Shown here: in pieces, positions 13,247-13,372 of the stretch
How positions within the stretch are numbered: the first letter of the stretch is position 1
Layout of the letters: every line of letters starts with the position of its first letter
DNA from: an uncultured Faecalibacterium sp.
GTDB lineage: Bacteria; Bacillota; Clostridia; Oscillospirales; Ruminococcaceae
Reading direction: 5' to 3'
NCBI GenBank assembly: GCA_900772565.1
Contig: CAAHET010000075.1
Coordinates: 1 to 13,372 of the forward strand
Length of the DNA stretch: 13,372 nt
Made by a program: the position numbers and the translations under genes
The notes under the pieces: model-generated
What the model saw: the letters and a program-made list of their open reading frames with translations, nothing else
Databases searched by the model: none
What the model was told of the DNA's origin: nothing

Positions 13247-13372
13247 ATGAAATCGATTCTTTTGATTGGGCTTGGCCGTTTTGGCCGCCATATTGCACAG
13301 GAACTGAATGAGCTGGGTCATCAGGTCATGGCGATCGACAGCAACGAAGACCGTGTGAACGCCGTGCTTTCC
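13247..13372 (+). CDS. ktrA: Potassium uptake regulatory subunit, RCK/KTN domain (partial, cut by window end)
   Basis: The first 42 codons are present. MKSILLIGLGRFGRHIAQEL is the start of a Rossmann-fold RCK_N domain: GLGRFG at 8-13 is the nucleotide-binding loop, and D31 in VMAIDSNED closes the second strand, the residue that usually favours NAD(H), although KtrA proteins bind ATP/ADP at this site. An octameric ring of this subunit would gate KtrB. AAAGGAGG precedes the ATG by 6 bases. A single-domain KtrA of about 220 aa or a double-domain TrkA of about 450 aa cannot be told apart here. Confidence 0.9.
   Translation, partial: MKSILLIGLGRFGRHIAQELNELGHQVMAIDSNEDRVNAVLS

Overview
The window looks like a chromosomal core region of a GC-rich, low-GC-phylum (Bacillota/Clostridia) gut bacterium, most likely of the Oscillospiraceae. 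A Faecalibacterium-, Gemmiger- or Subdoligranulum-like genome would fit. The reasons are an archaeal-type aspartyl-tRNA synthetase, SpoIVA, DUF4364 and DUF951 proteins typical of Clostridia, a coaE-lytic transglycosylase pair, strong AGGAGG-type ribosome binding sites and coding GC in the low-to-mid 60s percent. The genus is an inference from style and content, not a proven match.

Layout. 1-187 is the 3' end of aspS with a strong terminator, followed by a perfect 16-bp palindrome. 328-1912 is spoIVA behind a convincing sigma-E-type promoter. 1968-3563 holds two leftward genes: a DUF4364 winged-helix protein with its own promoter, and an S1-domain RNA-binding protein. A symmetric promoter at 3640-3668 drives a rightward run of six genes: a DUF951 zinc-ribbon-like protein, prfA, a Sua5-type threonylcarbamoyl-AMP synthase, coaE, a membrane-anchored lytic transglycosylase and an M18 aminopeptidase. 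Two junctions in this run are 4-base overlaps, and a two-hairpin terminator at 8919-9002 ends it. 9099-9994 is a MerR-type regulator with two C-terminal membrane helices, behind a promoter with a 19-bp spacer. It converges, with only 6 bases between, on a leftward NodB polysaccharide deacetylase (10001-10852). 11010-11355 carries two tRNA-Leu genes (GAG, then TAG anticodons) with one promoter and a terminator after each. A small 83-aa protein of unknown function follows. A Ktr/Trk potassium uptake pair closes the window, with the channel subunit complete and the RCK subunit cut by the window edge.

How the genes relate. The rightward run is a translation and growth block: translation termination (RF1), t6A tRNA modification (Sua5), coenzyme A synthesis (CoaE), peptidoglycan turnover (lytic transglycosylase) and peptide trimming (M18). 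The tRNA-Leu pair and aspS also serve translation. KtrB/KtrA would form a gated K+ uptake system. The MerR protein and the deacetylase both concern the envelope by topology or enzyme class, but no regulatory link is shown.

I see no CRISPR array, insertion sequence, prophage gene, rRNA or recognisable riboswitch. Most of the window is ordinary core genome. The items most worth a second look are the membrane-anchored MerR regulator and its promoter, the sigma-E-type promoter at spoIVA, the palindrome at 258-293 and the terminator lying between the two tRNA genes.
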